DNA of 64,000 nucleotides from Neisseria mucosa (GCF_013267835.1 NZ_CP053939.1:248001-312000); one strand, 5' to 3'. Positions 45,513 to 55,331 are shown, counted from the first letter of the stretch. The notes: a model not told the origin generated them from the sequence alone. Program-made: numbers and translations.

Positions 45513-46556
45513 ATGAAAATGCATGCTGTGGTAGTAAATAAAGATGTAGCAGGTGATGTAGAAGTTGTTGAACGCGAACTGCGTCCGCTGGAATACGGCG
45601 AGGCGTTGGTGGAAGTCGAGTATTGCGGCGTGTGCCACACCGACTTGCACGTTGCGGCAGGCGATTACGGCGACAAACCGGGTCGCGTGTTGGGACACGA
45701 AGGCATCGGTTTGGTTAAAGAAGTTGCCGAAGGTGTGAAAAATCTGAAAGTCGGCGACCGTGTCAGCATCGCATGGCTGTTCCAAAGCTGCGGTTCTTGC
45801 GAATACTGTAATACCGGCCGCGAAACCTTGTGCCGCTCTGTATTGAACGCAGGCTATACTGCCGACGGCGGCATGGCGACACACTGTATCGTGAGTGCCG
45901 ATTACGCAGTCAAAGTCCCTGAAGGCTTGGATCCTGCACAAGCTTCCAGCATTACTTGTGCCGGTGTAACCACTTATAAAGCCATTAAAGTTTCCGGCGT
46001 CCGTCCGGGCCAATGGATTGCGATTTACGGCGCAGGTGGTTTGGGTAACTTGGCAGTTCAATACGCGAAAAAAGTATTTGGCGCGCACGTTGTTGCCGTT
46101 GACGTCAACGATGAAAAACTGGCTTTTGCCAAAGAAACCGGTGCGGATTTGGTAATCAATGCCGCCAAAGAAGATGCGGCTCAAGTCATCCAAGAGAAAA
46201 CCGGCGGCGCACACGCAGCCGTTGTGACAGCCGTATCCGCTGCTGCCTTCAATTCAGGCGTTAACTGTGTTCGCGCAGGCGGCCGTGTCGTTGCAGTTGG
46301 CTTGCCGCCTGAGTCTATGGACTTGTCTATCCCACGTTTGGTATTGGACGGCATCGAAGTGGTCGGCTCTTTGGTCGGTACCCGCAAAGATTTGGAAGAA
46401 GCATTCCAATTCGGCGCAGAAGGTTTGGTTGTGCCTAAAGTCGAATTGCGTGCTTTGGATGAAGCGCCTGCCATCTTCCAAGAAATGCGCGAAGGTAAAA
46501 TTACCGGCCGTATGGTGATTGATATGAACAAAGAGTGCAGCTGCATTCATCACTAA
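45513..46556 (+). CDS. adhP: Zinc-dependent alcohol dehydrogenase (AdhP type)
   Basis: Interconverts ethanol or other primary alcohols and aldehydes with NAD. The 347-aa protein has catalytic-zinc residues in [17 protein letters not shown] and GHEGIG, the structural-zinc cluster [15 protein letters not shown] (about 92-106) and the Rossmann [18 protein letters not shown]. The C-terminus ends CSCIHH, unusually rich in Cys/His. Preceded by AGGAGA. Probably functionally paired with the divergent aldehyde dehydrogenase. Confidence 0.9.
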   Translation: MKMHAVVVNKDVAGDVEVVERELRPLEYGEALVEVEYCGVCHTDLHVAAGDYGDKPGRVLGHEGIGLVKEVAEGVKNLKVGDRVSIAWLFQSCGSCEYCNTGRETLCRSVLNAGYTADGGMATHCIVSADYAVKVPEGLDPAQASSITCAGVTTYKAIKVSGVRPGQWIAIYGAGGLGNLAVQYAKKVFGAHVVAVDVNDEKLAFAKETGADLVINAAKEDAAQVIQEKTGGAHAAVVTAVSAAAFNSGVNCVRAGGRVVAVGLPPESMDLSIPRLVLDGIEVVGSLVGTRKDLEEAFQFGAEGLVVPKVELRALDEAPAIFQEMREGKITGRMVIDMNKECSCIHH

Positions 46557-46573
46557 TCAAATGATTCCGTGAC

Positions 46574-46610
46574 AAAAAGGCCGTCTGAACAATTTCAGAC
46601 GGCCTTTTTT
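46574..46610. terminator. DUS-pair terminator, convergent
   Basis: 16-bp stem and a six-T tail between adhP and the convergent pseudouridine synthase gene. Confidence 0.88.
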
Positions 46611-46625
46611 ATTGGATTGGATAAC

Positions 46626-47549
46626 TTAAAGCGTAAAGCGGCTTTCAAATACGCGGATTTCTCCGCTGACAGGATCGGTGAACTCTATTCTTTTAGCCAA
46701 AAGTTTTAAAGGTTTGTCGTAGTCTTCATCACCGGCCGCCAATGGGGTAGGGTAAAGCGCATCGTTCATCAGCGGCATGTTCAAACTCATCATATGCACG
46801 CGCAGCTGGTGTTTCTTCCCGGTATGCGGCGTGAGGCGGTAGAGGCTGAATGCGCCGCGGTTTTCGATAAGTTCGATGGTCGTGTGGGCGTTGGGTTTGC
46901 CTTCCGTTTCCCTCGTGAGAAAGAATTTTTCGCCGCGTTCCATTCGTGACGAAATATGCAGCGGATAGTCCAAATCCGTCCGCGTCGGCGCCACCGCTTC
47001 ATAAGTTTTTTGGACGGTTTTTTCTTGGAACATGGTCTGATAATCGCGACGCGTGGCAGGATTGAGTGAAAGCAGCATAACGCCTGCCGTATCTTTGTCC
47101 AAGCGATGAATCGGCGTAATGTCTTCAACATTCAAATGCTGCAATTCCGGCCGCAAACGCAGGCGCGTGAGCAGGGTTTCCCGCAAAAATCTGCCGCTGG
47201 GGATGACAGGCAGAAAATGCGGTTTGTCCACCACAAGCAAATGCTCATCAATATGCAAAATTTTTTCATCAAACGGAATACGCGGCTCGCTCTCACGGCT
47301 GGTTTCACGGTAATAAAACATCGTCTTGCCGGGCTCGAACAAAGTATTCTCATCAAACGGCACGCCATCCGCGCCCACCACAAAACCGCTGTTCAGCCGC
47401 CGCCGCCAGTTTTCTTCGCCGACAAAGGGAAAATGAGCGCATAAAAAATGCAGCAACGGCAAGCCGTAAAACTGCTTTTCATGCGGCAAAACCAAGTAGC
47501 TGGGTTTGACACCGTCTAAAAGGGGTAGGGGATTGGTACGTTTTTTCAT
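46626..47549 (-). CDS. RluA-family pseudouridine synthase
   Basis: Modifies uridine in rRNA or tRNA. The 307-aa protein contains the catalytic signature PIHRLDKDTAGVMLLSL (about 143-159, Asp nucleophile), the DEHLLVVDKPHFLPV entry motif and the R-T-G-K region HTGKKHQLRVHM. It lacks a clear S4 domain at the N-terminus, so it is an orphan RluA/TruC-like member; the target base cannot be told from sequence. Confidence 0.88.
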   Translation of the reverse strand: MKKRTNPLPLLDGVKPSYLVLPHEKQFYGLPLLHFLCAHFPFVGEENWRRRLNSGFVVGADGVPFDENTLFEPGKTMFYYRETSRESEPRIPFDEKILHIDEHLLVVDKPHFLPVIPSGRFLRETLLTRLRLRPELQHLNVEDITPIHRLDKDTAGVMLLSLNPATRRDYQTMFQEKTVQKTYEAVAPTRTDLDYPLHISSRMERGEKFFLTRETEGKPNAHTTIELIENRGAFSLYRLTPHTGKKHQLRVHMMSLNMPLMNDALYPTPLAAGDEDYDKPLKLLAKRIEFTDPVSGEIRVFESRFTL

Positions 47550-47580
47550 GCGGCGGATTGTACTCGGTTTTTAGGGTTTT

Positions 47581-47592
47581 TTCAGACGGCCT
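47581..47592 (-). repeat. single AG-DUS, reverse
   Basis: TTCAGACGGCCT upstream of the pseudouridine synthase gene. Confidence 0.85.
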
Positions 47593-47759
47593 TGTTTTTA
47601 TGGAAAATAAGTTTCTAATAATAGATATGTATTGATGCAGGTTTTGTGTTTAAATAGATTCTTCAAACGAGCTGAGAAACTGGTTTTGTTTGAACTTGTT
47701 TTTATGGCATGAATTAAAGAAATGATAAAGAAACAATATTTTGAGAAAAGGAGAATATT

Positions 47760-48062
47760 ATGCAGAGAAAAATCGGCATAATCATCATGTTATCCGTATT
47801 TTCCGTGTTCGCTATGGCGGGAGGGGAAGTTCGGCTTGGTAAGAATAATGCATACGATAATGAGTATGAACTTGTGGTAGAGCATGAAGTCAATGAAGAA
47901 ATTTCACAATTAAATCAAGACGAGTATGCCGCACATCCAATACGTAACGATAGCGGCGTCATGCAGTCAGGGAAAGCTGCTTCAGGCAGACAAGCCGTTT
48001 CCCAATACGGAAAACCTAATTTGCCGCCTGTACGCTTAAATCCGCATCCTTCACGACCTTGA
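47760..48062 (+). CDS. Small exported protein of unknown function
   Basis: A 100-aa product with signal peptide MQRKIGIIIMLSVFSVFAMA, then an acidic middle (NNAYDNEYELVVEHEVNEEI) and a Pro/Arg-rich C-terminus (NLPPVRLNPHPSRP). AAAAGGAGAA precedes the ATG at ideal distance and an intrinsic terminator follows within 12 bp, which supports a real gene. No family recognised. Confidence 0.65.
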   Translation: MQRKIGIIIMLSVFSVFAMAGGEVRLGKNNAYDNEYELVVEHEVNEEISQLNQDEYAAHPIRNDSGVMQSGKAASGRQAVSQYGKPNLPPVRLNPHPSRP

Positions 48063-48072
48063 TTTCAAAATC

Positions 48073-48109
48073 AAAGGGCTGCTCCATTTGTTTGGACAGC
48101 CCTTTTGTT
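48073..48109. terminator. intrinsic terminator without DUS
   Basis: AAAGGGCTG and CAGCCCTTTT form a stem with a 15-nt loop and T tract between convergent small genes. Confidence 0.8.
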
Positions 48110-48117
48110 TTGTCGGC

Positions 48118-48624
48118 TCACTCACATTTTCGTTTGCGCAAAACAAGTTTGTAATCGGTTTTGATGCTGGTTTGATCGCCAATCATCTTAAAATCATCTA
48201 TTAAACAACGGTTTTCCGTACATTTCAACGTGAAATCTGCACCGACCCTATGGCCGTCAAATTGTTTAAATGTTGCCCGGACGGTATGAGGAGAAGTGAC
48301 CTTGACTTGCAAGGTTTTATGGAAGTTGTCAGGATGATCCTGACCAAAGCCCAAGTAGTAATGTATCGGCATGTCACATCCCATCTCCATATCGGGTTGC
48401 TTACGGATATTAGTGTCAAAATTATTAAATTGTCGGATGATTTTTTGTAATTCAGGCGTGGTAACATGATTGTGTTCAGAGCCTAAATCCACTTTAGACA
48501 GATAAACCTTTTTGACTAAATCTATTTTGGCTTGATTATTTGTGGCATTATTTGCAGCCATCGCTTGGTAGGATAAGCTGGTGGTTAACAAGCCGATAAC
48601 AAAAAGAGAGCGTAGTGTTTTCAT
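48118..48624 (-). CDS. Small periplasmic protein, DUF3828-like
   Basis: A 168-aa protein: signal peptide MKTLRSLFVIGLLTTSLSYQ with cleavage near AMA-AN, then KIDLVKKVYLSKV, MGCDMPIHYYLGFGQDHPDNF and a strand-rich C-terminus (HTVRATFKQFDGHRVGADFTL, ENRCLIDDFKMIG). The pattern resembles DUF3828 periplasmic proteins, some of which act as immunity proteins, but no toxin gene is adjacent. Start chosen at the signal peptide. Function unknown. Confidence 0.6.
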   Translation of the reverse strand: MKTLRSLFVIGLLTTSLSYQAMAANNATNNQAKIDLVKKVYLSKVDLGSEHNHVTTPELQKIIRQFNNFDTNIRKQPDMEMGCDMPIHYYLGFGQDHPDNFHKTLQVKVTSPHTVRATFKQFDGHRVGADFTLKCTENRCLIDDFKMIGDQTSIKTDYKLVLRKRKCE

Positions 48625-48761
48625 GATGTGCATAGGGATGAGATGAAAAGAATCCAAGTATAACGACATTGAATCTATATTGAATATATTTTTAAGAAAT
48701 TAAAGTTGAAAGGCAGGGGAAGGATGGGAATCATTGAATATGATTCTGTAATCTGCTTTAC

Positions 48762-48800
48762 AGGCCGTCTGAATACGAAAACTGATTTTCAGACGGCCTT
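48762..48800 (+). terminator. DUS pair upstream of hisS
   Basis: 12-bp arms with a 14-nt loop; no gene ends directly before it on this strand. Confidence 0.6.
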
Positions 48801-48881
48801 TTGATTTGTTCCCAAACTCACAAACCCTTAAAAATCAGCTATAATGCCCAACTATTTGATTTTCGCTTATCCCATATTGAA

Positions 48882-50177
48882 ATGGCACAAAAAATTCAAT
48901 CTGTAAAAGGTATGAACGACCTTTTACCTGTCGAACAAAAAGATTTCAAACTGACGGCTGCGTTTTGGCAGGCGTTTGAAGATACGGTTAGCCGTTGGAC
49001 ACGCACTTACGGCTATCAGCAAATCCGTACGCCGATTGTCGAGCAAACCGGTTTGTTTGTCCGCTCCATCGGCGAGGAAACCGATGTGGTCGGCAAGGAA
49101 ATGTACACCTTCTCCGATTCAAACGATTCTTTGAGTTTGAGCCTGCGTCCTGAAGGTACGGCTTCTTGTTTACGTGCGGTAGTCGAACACAACCTTCTGT
49201 ACAACAGCCCGCAAAAGCTGTGGTATATGGGGCCGATGTTCCGCCGCGAGCGTCCGCAAAAAGGCCGTTATCGTCAGTTCCATCAGGTCGGTATCGAGGC
49301 TTTGGGTTTTGAAGGGCCGGATATCGATGCGGAAATCATCGCGATGTCTGCCGACTTGTGGGAAAAGTTGGGTATTCGCGAATACCTGACTTTGGAAATC
49401 AACAGCTTGGGCAACCGTGAAGAACGTGCGGCACACCGTGCGGCATTGGTTGAATATTTGACCCGCTATGAGGCGCAACTGGATGAAGACAGCAAACGCC
49501 GTCTGAAAACCAATCCTTTGCGCGTTTTGGATACGAAAAACCCTGATTTGCAGGAAATCTGCAACGCGGCGCCGCGTTTGGTGGATTACTTGGGCGAGGC
49601 TTCGCAAAACCACTATGCTCGCTTCAAGGCGATGTTGGACGGTTTGGGTATTCAATATATTGAAAATCCGCGCTTGGTCCGTGGTTTGGATTACTACAAT
49701 CAGACGGTTTTTGAGTGGACGACCGACAAACTCGGCGCGCAGGCGACTGTGTGCGGTGGCGGCCGTTACGACGGTTTGATTGAAGAACTTGGCGGCAAAC
49801 CTGCGCCGTCTATCGGCTTTGCAATGGGTATTGAGCGCCTGCTGCTTTTGGTGAGCGAATACGGCTCGTTGGAAGTGAACGCTGCGCCTGATGTCTATGC
49901 AATGCACCAAGGCGAAGGTGCGGACTTGCAGGTGATGAAATACGCGCAAGCCTTACGCGCACAAGGTTTCAATGTAATGCAGCATTCCGGCTATCAAAGC
50001 TTGAAAGCGCAAATGAAAAAAGCAGACAACAGTGGCGCACGCTTTGCCCTGATTGTGGCTCAGGATGAGCTGGCAAACGGTACGGTTACCCTGAAAGATA
50101 TGCAGGGCAAACACGAACAACAAACCGTTGCCGCCGCTGATTTGACAGACACTTTACAACAATGGAAGAACGCATAA
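48882..50177 (+). CDS. hisS: Histidyl-tRNA synthetase
   Basis: Charges tRNA-His. The 431-aa class II synthetase has motif 2 [20 protein letters not shown], the histidine-binding [17 protein letters not shown] and motif 3 [15 protein letters not shown], with a C-terminal anticodon-binding domain. The start at [16 protein letters not shown] gives the standard length. A TATAAT at 48840 may be its -10. The yfgM ATG follows the stop codon immediately, so the two are co-translated. Confidence 0.97.
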   Translation: MAQKIQSVKGMNDLLPVEQKDFKLTAAFWQAFEDTVSRWTRTYGYQQIRTPIVEQTGLFVRSIGEETDVVGKEMYTFSDSNDSLSLSLRPEGTASCLRAVVEHNLLYNSPQKLWYMGPMFRRERPQKGRYRQFHQVGIEALGFEGPDIDAEIIAMSADLWEKLGIREYLTLEINSLGNREERAAHRAALVEYLTRYEAQLDEDSKRRLKTNPLRVLDTKNPDLQEICNAAPRLVDYLGEASQNHYARFKAMLDGLGIQYIENPRLVRGLDYYNQTVFEWTTDKLGAQATVCGGGRYDGLIEELGGKPAPSIGFAMGIERLLLLVSEYGSLEVNAAPDVYAMHQGEGADLQVMKYAQALRAQGFNVMQHSGYQSLKAQMKKADNSGARFALIVAQDELANGTVTLKDMQGKHEQQTVAAADLTDTLQQWKNA

Positions 50178-50807
50178 ATGGCAGCCCATTTGGAAGAACA
50201 ACAAGAGTTAGACAACTTTAAATATTTTTGGAAAAAAACCGGCCGTTGGATCTTTGCCTTGCTGATCGTGGCGGCTTTGGGGTATTTGGGTTACACCATT
50301 TACCAAGGCCAAAAAGCTTCAAAAGATCAGGAAGCCGCTGCCGTATTGGCGCAAATGGTGGAAAAGGCGCAGCAAAAAACCGACCAAAAAGCCATCAACG
50401 CCGATTTGGTCGAATTGCAAAAAAACTATCCTGATTCTATTTCGACAGCCCAAGCTACTTTGATGGTAGCGGCAACCGAGTTTGATGCCGGCCGTTATGA
50501 TGTGGCGGAAGGTCATTTGAATTGGGTGCTGAAAAACCAAAAAGCACCGCTGGTTCAAGCTTTGGCGGCGCAGCGTTTGGGCGTTGTCCTGTTGCAGCAG
50601 AAAAAATACGATGCCGCCATCAATGCCCTGAATACTCAGGTTGAGGCTGATTTCGAGCCTTTGATGCTGGAAACCAAAGGCGATGTTTACGTTGCTCAAA
50701 ATAAAACCAAAGAAGCCGTACAAAGTTACGAAGCTGCTTTGAGTAAATTGCCGCAAACCGCCGTGGGCCGCGAATTGCTGCAAATGAAAATCGACAGCTT
50801 GAAATAA
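50178..50807 (+). CDS. yfgM: YfgM family ancillary SecYEG/periplasmic TPR protein
   Basis: A 209-aa inner-membrane protein: cytoplasmic N-terminus, one transmembrane helix (about 24-44: WIFALLIVAALGYLGYTIYQ) and a periplasmic TPR domain (YDVAEGHLNWVLKNQKAPLV, KYDAAINALNTQVEADFEPL). In enterobacteria YfgM associates with SecYEG and PpiD. Directly abuts hisS. The gene that normally follows, bamB, is absent and der comes next. Confidence 0.9.
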   Translation: MAAHLEEQQELDNFKYFWKKTGRWIFALLIVAALGYLGYTIYQGQKASKDQEAAAVLAQMVEKAQQKTDQKAINADLVELQKNYPDSISTAQATLMVAATEFDAGRYDVAEGHLNWVLKNQKAPLVQALAAQRLGVVLLQQKKYDAAINALNTQVEADFEPLMLETKGDVYVAQNKTKEAVQSYEAALSKLPQTAVGRELLQMKIDSLK

Positions 50808-50822
50808 GTTTTTTTAAAATCA

Positions 50823-50859
50823 AGGCCGTCTGAAGTTGTCATGACTTTTCAGACGGCCT
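50823..50859 (+). terminator. DUS-pair terminator after yfgM
   Basis: 12-bp DUS arms, plus inner pairing, close the hisS-yfgM unit. Confidence 0.8.
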
Positions 50860-50948
50860 ACACTTATCCTTATCAACCGTGTTTTTAAAACACCTGCTTG
50901 TGTTCCGCTCCCGTTTTGGGGCGGCACTTGACACAGAAAGACTCCATC

Positions 50949-52406
50949 ATGAAACCAACCATCGCGCTTGTCGGCCGCCCCAATGTCGGCAAATCTACCT
51001 TATTCAACCGTTTGACGCGCACCAAAGACGCGCTCGTGCATGACTTGCCCGGCCTGACGCGTGACCGACATTACGGTCATGGCAAAGTCGGCAGCAAACC
51101 TTATTTGGTTATCGATACCGGCGGTTTTGAGCCGGTTGTGGACAGTGGCATTTTGCACGAAATGGCAAAACAAACCTTACAGGCTGTCGATGAGGCCGAT
51201 GCAGTTGTGTTTTTGGTGGACGGCCGTACCGGCTTGACCCCGCAAGACAAAATTATTGCCGACCGTTTGCGCCAAAGCCCGCGTCCTGTTTATTTGGCCG
51301 TGAATAAGGGCGAGGGCGGCAATAGGGCCGTGCTTGCCGCCGAGTTCTACGAACTTGCCCTGGGCGACCCTTATGTTATTTCAGGTGCGCACGGCGATGG
51401 CGTGTATTATCTGATTGAAGATATTTTGGAAACCTTCCCTGAGCCTGAAAAGGAAGAGGAAGAAGCGAAACATCCTGTTTTTGCTGTAATCGGCCGTCCA
51501 AATGTCGGTAAATCGACCTTGGTAAACGCCATCCTCGGTGAAGAACGCGTGATTGCCTTCGATATGGCAGGCACGACGCGTGACAGTATCCATATCGATT
51601 TTGAACGCGACGGTAAACCGTTTACCATCATCGATACCGCAGGCGTGCGCCGTCGCGGCAAAGTGGATAAGGTAGTGGAAAAGTTCTCCGTTATCAAAGC
51701 CATGCAGGCGGTTGAGGCGGCAAACGTTGCTGTTTTGGTGTTGGATGCGCAACAAGATATCGCCGACCAAGATGCGACGATTGCGGGTTTTGCTTTGGAA
51801 GCAGGCCGTGCCTTGGTGGTGGCGGTCAATAAATGGGACGGCATCAGCGAAGAGCGTCGCGAGCAAGTGAAACGCGATATCAACCGCAAACTGTATTTCC
51901 TTGATTTTGCTAAGTTCCACTTTATTTCTGCATTGAAAGAACGCGGTATTGACGGTTTGTTTGAAAGCATTCAGGCTGCCTACAACGCGGCAATGATTAA
52001 GATGCCGACGCCGAAAATCACGCGTGTCCTGCAAAGCGCAATCGAGCGTCAACAGCCGCCGCGCGCAGGTTTGGTGCGTCCGAAAATGCGTTATGCCCAC
52101 CAAGGCGGCATGAATCCGCCGGTGATTGTGGTACACGGTAATTCGCTGCACGCCATTTCTGACAGCTACACACGCTATCTGACCCAAACATTCCGCAAAG
52201 CCTTTAATCTTCAAGGCACGCCGCTCAGAATTCAATACAATGTTTCGGAAAACCCGTATGAAAATGCGGAAGACAAACCGAAGAAAAAACCGCTGCGCCG
52301 CGTCAGCCTGAGCAACCGTATCGAGAAGCGCGAAGGCCGCAAGGAAGAGAAAAACCGCTTCAAGAAGAAAACCAAAGTCAGCGTAAAAAAACAATTCAGC
52401 AAATAA
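50949..52406 (+). CDS. der: Ribosome biogenesis GTPase Der (EngA)
   Basis: Essential tandem GTPase for 50S assembly. The 485-aa protein has two G domains, each starting [10 protein letters not shown] (about 8 and 185), with DTGG/DTAG switch regions, NKGE and NKWD specificity motifs, and a C-terminal KH-like domain (about 360-450). The tail is strongly basic ([20 protein letters not shown]). Start chosen at [11 protein letters not shown]. Confidence 0.97.
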   Translation: MKPTIALVGRPNVGKSTLFNRLTRTKDALVHDLPGLTRDRHYGHGKVGSKPYLVIDTGGFEPVVDSGILHEMAKQTLQAVDEADAVVFLVDGRTGLTPQDKIIADRLRQSPRPVYLAVNKGEGGNRAVLAAEFYELALGDPYVISGAHGDGVYYLIEDILETFPEPEKEEEEAKHPVFAVIGRPNVGKSTLVNAILGEERVIAFDMAGTTRDSIHIDFERDGKPFTIIDTAGVRRRGKVDKVVEKFSVIKAMQAVEAANVAVLVLDAQQDIADQDATIAGFALEAGRALVVAVNKWDGISEERREQVKRDINRKLYFLDFAKFHFISALKERGIDGLFESIQAAYNAAMIKMPTPKITRVLQSAIERQQPPRAGLVRPKMRYAHQGGMNPPVIVVHGNSLHAISDSYTRYLTQTFRKAFNLQGTPLRIQYNVSENPYENAEDKPKKKPLRRVSLSNRIEKREGRKEEKNRFKKKTKVSVKKQFSK

Positions 52407-52417
52407 GCATAAAGGCC

Positions 52418-52450
52418 AAAGGCCGTCTGAACGATTTCAGACGGCCTTTT
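52418..52450 (+). terminator. DUS-pair terminator after der
   Basis: 14-bp DUS arms, four-base loop and T tail. Confidence 0.85.
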
Positions 52451-52622
52451 ATGATGGAATGTAAGTTATTCATGTTTCATGATATTTATCGATTGGATTT
52501 GCCGGAATCAAAATACATAAAATCAGGATTGGGAAGGGACGTGAAGATGAAAATGAAACAGTCGGTTTGTCGGGAATTTCCCTTATTGCTGGAATTCAAA
52601 ACGGTGTGATAGAAAAAAATAG

Positions 52623-52652
52623 TTGGTAATTTATTCTATTCGGGGCTACAAT
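52623..52652 (+). promoter_or_regulatory. promoter of hfq
   Basis: TTGGTA, an 18-bp spacer and TACAAT; the hfq start is 55 bp downstream of the -10. Confidence 0.45.
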
Positions 52653-52707
52653 CCAATCAAACGCCGATTTTGGCGTCTTTACAATCATAATAATGGAGCT
52701 CAAGAAT

Positions 52708-53004
52708 ATGACAGCTAAAGGACAAATGTTACAAGATCCTTTTTTGAATGCGTTGCGTAAAGAGCACGTTCCGGTTTCAATCTACTTGGTAAACGGCATC
52801 AAGCTGCAAGGCCAAGTGGAATCATTCGACCAGTACGTTGTTCTGCTGCGTAATACTTCCGTCACTCAAATGGTTTACAAACACGCTATCTCAACAATCG
52901 TTCCTGCACGCGCAGTCAGCCTGCAACACGAAAACAAACAACCTCAAGCCGCTGCCGCAGCTGCTCCGGTTCAAGTTGAGACTGTGCAGCAACCTGCCGA
53001 ATAA
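52708..53004 (+). CDS. hfq: RNA chaperone Hfq
   Basis: Hexameric RNA chaperone pairing small RNAs with mRNAs. The 98-aa protein has the Sm1 motif [21 protein letters not shown], the Sm2 motif [11 protein letters not shown] and a short Ala/Gln-rich tail. Start at [14 protein letters not shown], five codons into a longer frame, is the conserved one. Follows der and has its own terminator. Confidence 0.98.
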   Translation: MTAKGQMLQDPFLNALRKEHVPVSIYLVNGIKLQGQVESFDQYVVLLRNTSVTQMVYKHAISTIVPARAVSLQHENKQPQAAAAAAPVQVETVQQPAE

Positions 53005-53030
53005 ATGATGTAACGCATTCCTGTTTTTCA

Positions 53031-53063
53031 ATACCTTACCGCTTTTGCGGTAGGGTATTTTTA
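53031..53063 (+). terminator. intrinsic terminator of hfq
   Basis: 12-bp stem ATACCTTACCGC/GCGGTAGGGTAT (one G-U pair), TTTT loop and T tract; not DUS-based. Confidence 0.85.
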
Positions 53064-53065
53064 TT

Positions 53066-53077
53066 TTCAGACGACCT
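53066..53077 (-). repeat. mucosa-dialect DUS variant
   Basis: Reverse complement reads AGGTCGTCTGAA exactly, a dialect described for the N. mucosa group. Confidence 0.7.
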
Positions 53078-53082
53078 TTATC

Positions 53083-53652
53083 ATGCTGCTTGAAAACATT
53101 CTTCCCTTTGCCCACTCCCTGTTACGACAAGCCTTAAAAGCAGGCGGCCGCGCTTTAGATGCGACGGCCGGAAACGGGCATGATACTTTGCTGTTGGCGC
53201 AATTGGTTGGCGAGACGGGTAAGGTGTGGGCTTTTGATGTGCAATCTAAAGCACTGGCGCAGACTCAAGGCCGTCTGAAAGAAAACGGCGTAGATGGTCG
53301 GGTAGCCCTAATACATGACGGCCATGAAAACCTTTCGTCTTATATCGACGAGCCTTTAGATGCCGCGGTATTTAATTTCGGTTGGCTGCCGGGCGGCGAT
53401 AAAAGCTGTACGACTGAAGCGGCAAGCAGCATCCGTGCGTTGACGGATACTTTGGGTTTGCTGAAAGAGAGCGGCCTTGCCGTGGCGGTATTGTATCCGG
53501 GGCATGAAGCCGGCCGAATAGAGGCTGAAGCGATTGTGCAATGGGCGGAAACTTTGCCGCAGGAAGCCTTTGCCGTGTTACGCTATGGCTTTGTCAACCG
53601 CCGCAATGCGCCTCCCTATCTGCTGGCGGTTGAAAAGTTGCGTCAGAAATAG
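53083..53652 (+). CDS. mnmM: MnmM/YtqB-type tRNA methyltransferase
   Basis: A 189-aa SAM-dependent methyltransferase. The pattern closely follows Bacillus YtqB (MnmM), which methylates nm5s2U34 in tRNA: ENILPFAHSLLRQ at the N-terminus, DATAGNGHDTLLLAQLVG (motif I), LIHDGHE, FNFGWLPGGDKSCTT and YPGHEAGRIEAEAI. A DUS inside the gene reads QGRLKE. The upstream region is only the hfq terminator, so readthrough or a weak promoter would drive it. Confidence 0.82.
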   Translation: MLLENILPFAHSLLRQALKAGGRALDATAGNGHDTLLLAQLVGETGKVWAFDVQSKALAQTQGRLKENGVDGRVALIHDGHENLSSYIDEPLDAAVFNFGWLPGGDKSCTTEAASSIRALTDTLGLLKESGLAVAVLYPGHEAGRIEAEAIVQWAETLPQEAFAVLRYGFVNRRNAPPYLLAVEKLRQK

Positions 53653-53704
53653 ATGTTTGCGGTAAAATAGCCGCTTTAATTCCTTCTAACGACAAGAAAC
53701 TGTT

Positions 53705-54079
53705 ATGCAATACCTGTTCGTCAAATACAGCCACCAGATTTTTGTAACCATTACCATTTTGCTGTTTAACATCCGCTTTTTCATGCTTTGGCGTCATCCT
53801 GAAAAACCGTTGGCAGGCATTTGGAAAGCCATGCCGCATTTGAACGACACCATGTTGCTGTTTACCGGCTTGTGGCTGATGAAGATTACCCATTTTTCGC
53901 CGTTCAATGCGCCGTGGCTCGGCATGAAAATCCTGCTGTTGCTGGTTTATATTGTGTTGGGCATGATTATGATGCGTTCGCGTCCGCGTTCGCCGAAATT
54001 CTATATCGTCTATGTTTTGGCCATGTCGTGTGTTGCCACGATTGTTTTCCTTGCCAAAACCAAAACGCTGCCGTTTTAA
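53705..54079 (+). CDS. SirB family inner-membrane protein
   Basis: A 124-aa protein with four hydrophobic helices and short loops: QIFVTITILLFNIRFFMLWR, LNDTMLLFTGLWLM, WLGMKILLLLVYIVLGMIMM and FYIVYVLAMSCVATIVFLA. This is the SirB2-type pattern, including the conserved WLGMK. Biochemical function unknown. folK follows after 15 bp, with a DUS in the gap. Confidence 0.82.
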   Translation: MQYLFVKYSHQIFVTITILLFNIRFFMLWRHPEKPLAGIWKAMPHLNDTMLLFTGLWLMKITHFSPFNAPWLGMKILLLLVYIVLGMIMMRSRPRSPKFYIVYVLAMSCVATIVFLAKTKTLPF

Positions 54080-54082
54080 AAG

Positions 54083-54094
54083 AGGCCGTCTGAA
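54083..54094 (+). repeat. AG-DUS abutting the folK start codon
   Basis: The last base of the perfect DUS touches the folK ATG. Confidence 0.9.
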
Positions 54095-54583
54095 ATGTAT
54101 CCGCATTTTTCCGTTATCGCTTTAGGCAGCAATCTCGCCAATCCTGCCGAACAGGTTCGCGCCGCTTTGGCCGAATTGGACGCGCATCCGGAGATCAGGC
54201 TCGAAAAGGCTTCTTCCCTGTATCTGACTGAGCCGGTCGGCTATGACGATCAGCCCGATTTTGTAAACGCCGTTTGTGCGGTGAGAACTTCATTGGACGG
54301 CGTAGCGTTGTTGGCAGAGTTAAACCGTATCGAGGCCGAATTTGGGCGTGAGCGTAGCTTCCGTAATGCGCCGCGCACCTTGGATTTGGACATCATCGAT
54401 TTTGACGGTATCCGCAGCGATGACCCGCATCTGACCTTGCCGCATCCGCGTGCGCATGAGCGCAGTTTCGTGATGTTGCCGCTGGCCGAAATCCTTCCGG
54501 ATTTCGAGTTGGGCGAGCATGGCCGTGCGGCTGATTTGGCTCAGGCTTTGGGCGGGCAGGGTATTCGCCTGTTGAAAGAATAA
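54095..54583 (+). CDS. folK: 2-amino-4-hydroxy-6-hydroxymethyldihydropteridine pyrophosphokinase
   Basis: Folate biosynthesis enzyme transferring pyrophosphate from ATP. The 162-aa protein has ALGSNLANPAEQVRAAL, SLYLTEPVGYDDQPDFVNAV, the signature RNAPRTLDLDIIDFDG (about 89-104, Mg-binding Asp pair) and LPHPRAHERSFVMLPLAEI. No Shine-Dalgarno; a DUS directly precedes the ATG. Confidence 0.95.
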   Translation: MYPHFSVIALGSNLANPAEQVRAALAELDAHPEIRLEKASSLYLTEPVGYDDQPDFVNAVCAVRTSLDGVALLAELNRIEAEFGRERSFRNAPRTLDLDIIDFDGIRSDDPHLTLPHPRAHERSFVMLPLAEILPDFELGEHGRAADLAQALGGQGIRLLKE

Positions 54584-54595
54584 GGGCCGTCTGAA
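54584..54595 (+). repeat. DUS with one mismatch
   Basis: GGGCCGTCTGAA immediately after the folK stop; unpaired. Confidence 0.8.
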
Positions 54596-54615
54596 AAACA
54601 GGCTGAAACAAGAAA

Positions 54616-54639
54616 GGGCGTGTTGGACACGCCTTTTTT
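54616..54639 (+). terminator. intrinsic terminator after folK
   Basis: GGCGTGT/ACACGCC stem, three-base loop, six T residues. Confidence 0.85.
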
Positions 54640-54680
54640 GCTATAAAATATTGTTGGAAAACACATTACAAAGAGTTACT

Positions 54681-55316
54681 ATGAATCCTCGTTATATTGT
54701 TGTCGAAGGCGCAATCGGTAGCGGCAAGACCGCTTTGAGCCGCCGCTTGGCAGAGCATTTCAGCGCGTTGCTGTTGTCGGAGAATCCGGATCACAATCCG
54801 TTTCTCATGAAGTTTTACAGCAATGTTTCCAATAATGGCTTGGCCGCCGAGCTTTTCTTCCTAACGCGCCGCGCTGAAAGCGTGAATATTATTGAAGACC
54901 ATTGTGCGCAAGGTGGAATGGTTGTGGCTGATTTTCTGCCGGAGAAAGACCGCATTTTTACGCCCATCGTTTTGAATGATGACGAGCGACAGCTTTTTGC
55001 CGATATAAAGCAACGCATTCTGCCGCAATACGCGGAACCCGATGTGGTGATTTATCTGCAAACCGCTGTCGAAAACAACCGCAAACGCCTGCAAAAACGT
55101 CACGAAGGCATCATCAGCTTGTTTCCCGAAGGCTATTTGGGACGGGTGCATGACGAATACAGCCATTTCTTCCATTTGTATCAAAGCGCGCCTTTGCTGA
55201 CCGTCAATGCCGATGAGTTGGATTTGGCCGGCAATGACGACCACTTCCAGCTTTTGTTGCGCGCATTGGAAGATTTTCAAGGTACGCGAAGTTATTTGAA
55301 TTTAAGCGAAAAATAA
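54681..55316 (+). CDS. Deoxynucleoside kinase (dAK/dGK type)
   Basis: Salvage kinase phosphorylating deoxyadenosine or deoxyguanosine. The 211-aa protein has the P-loop VEGAIGSGKTALSRRL (about 8-23), FFLTRRAESVN and the nucleoside-site DFLPEKDRIF with YLQTAVENNRKRLQKR. Start chosen at MNPRYIVVEGAI with AAAGAG upstream. Substrate preference is by family only. Confidence 0.85.
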   Translation: MNPRYIVVEGAIGSGKTALSRRLAEHFSALLLSENPDHNPFLMKFYSNVSNNGLAAELFFLTRRAESVNIIEDHCAQGGMVVADFLPEKDRIFTPIVLNDDERQLFADIKQRILPQYAEPDVVIYLQTAVENNRKRLQKRHEGIISLFPEGYLGRVHDEYSHFFHLYQSAPLLTVNADELDLAGNDDHFQLLLRALEDFQGTRSYLNLSEK

Positions 55317-55331
55317 ATGCAGGCTAGGTTT

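Larger units (their letters stand above)
52407..52707. other. der/hfq intergenic region
   Basis: 300 bp holding the der terminator (52418) and the hfq promoter (52623). A 45-codon frame at 52471 has no recognisable features and is not called. Confidence 0.5.

Noticed and set aside
52471..52608. 45-codon frame between der and hfq
   Set aside because: No homology pattern, signal or ribosome site.
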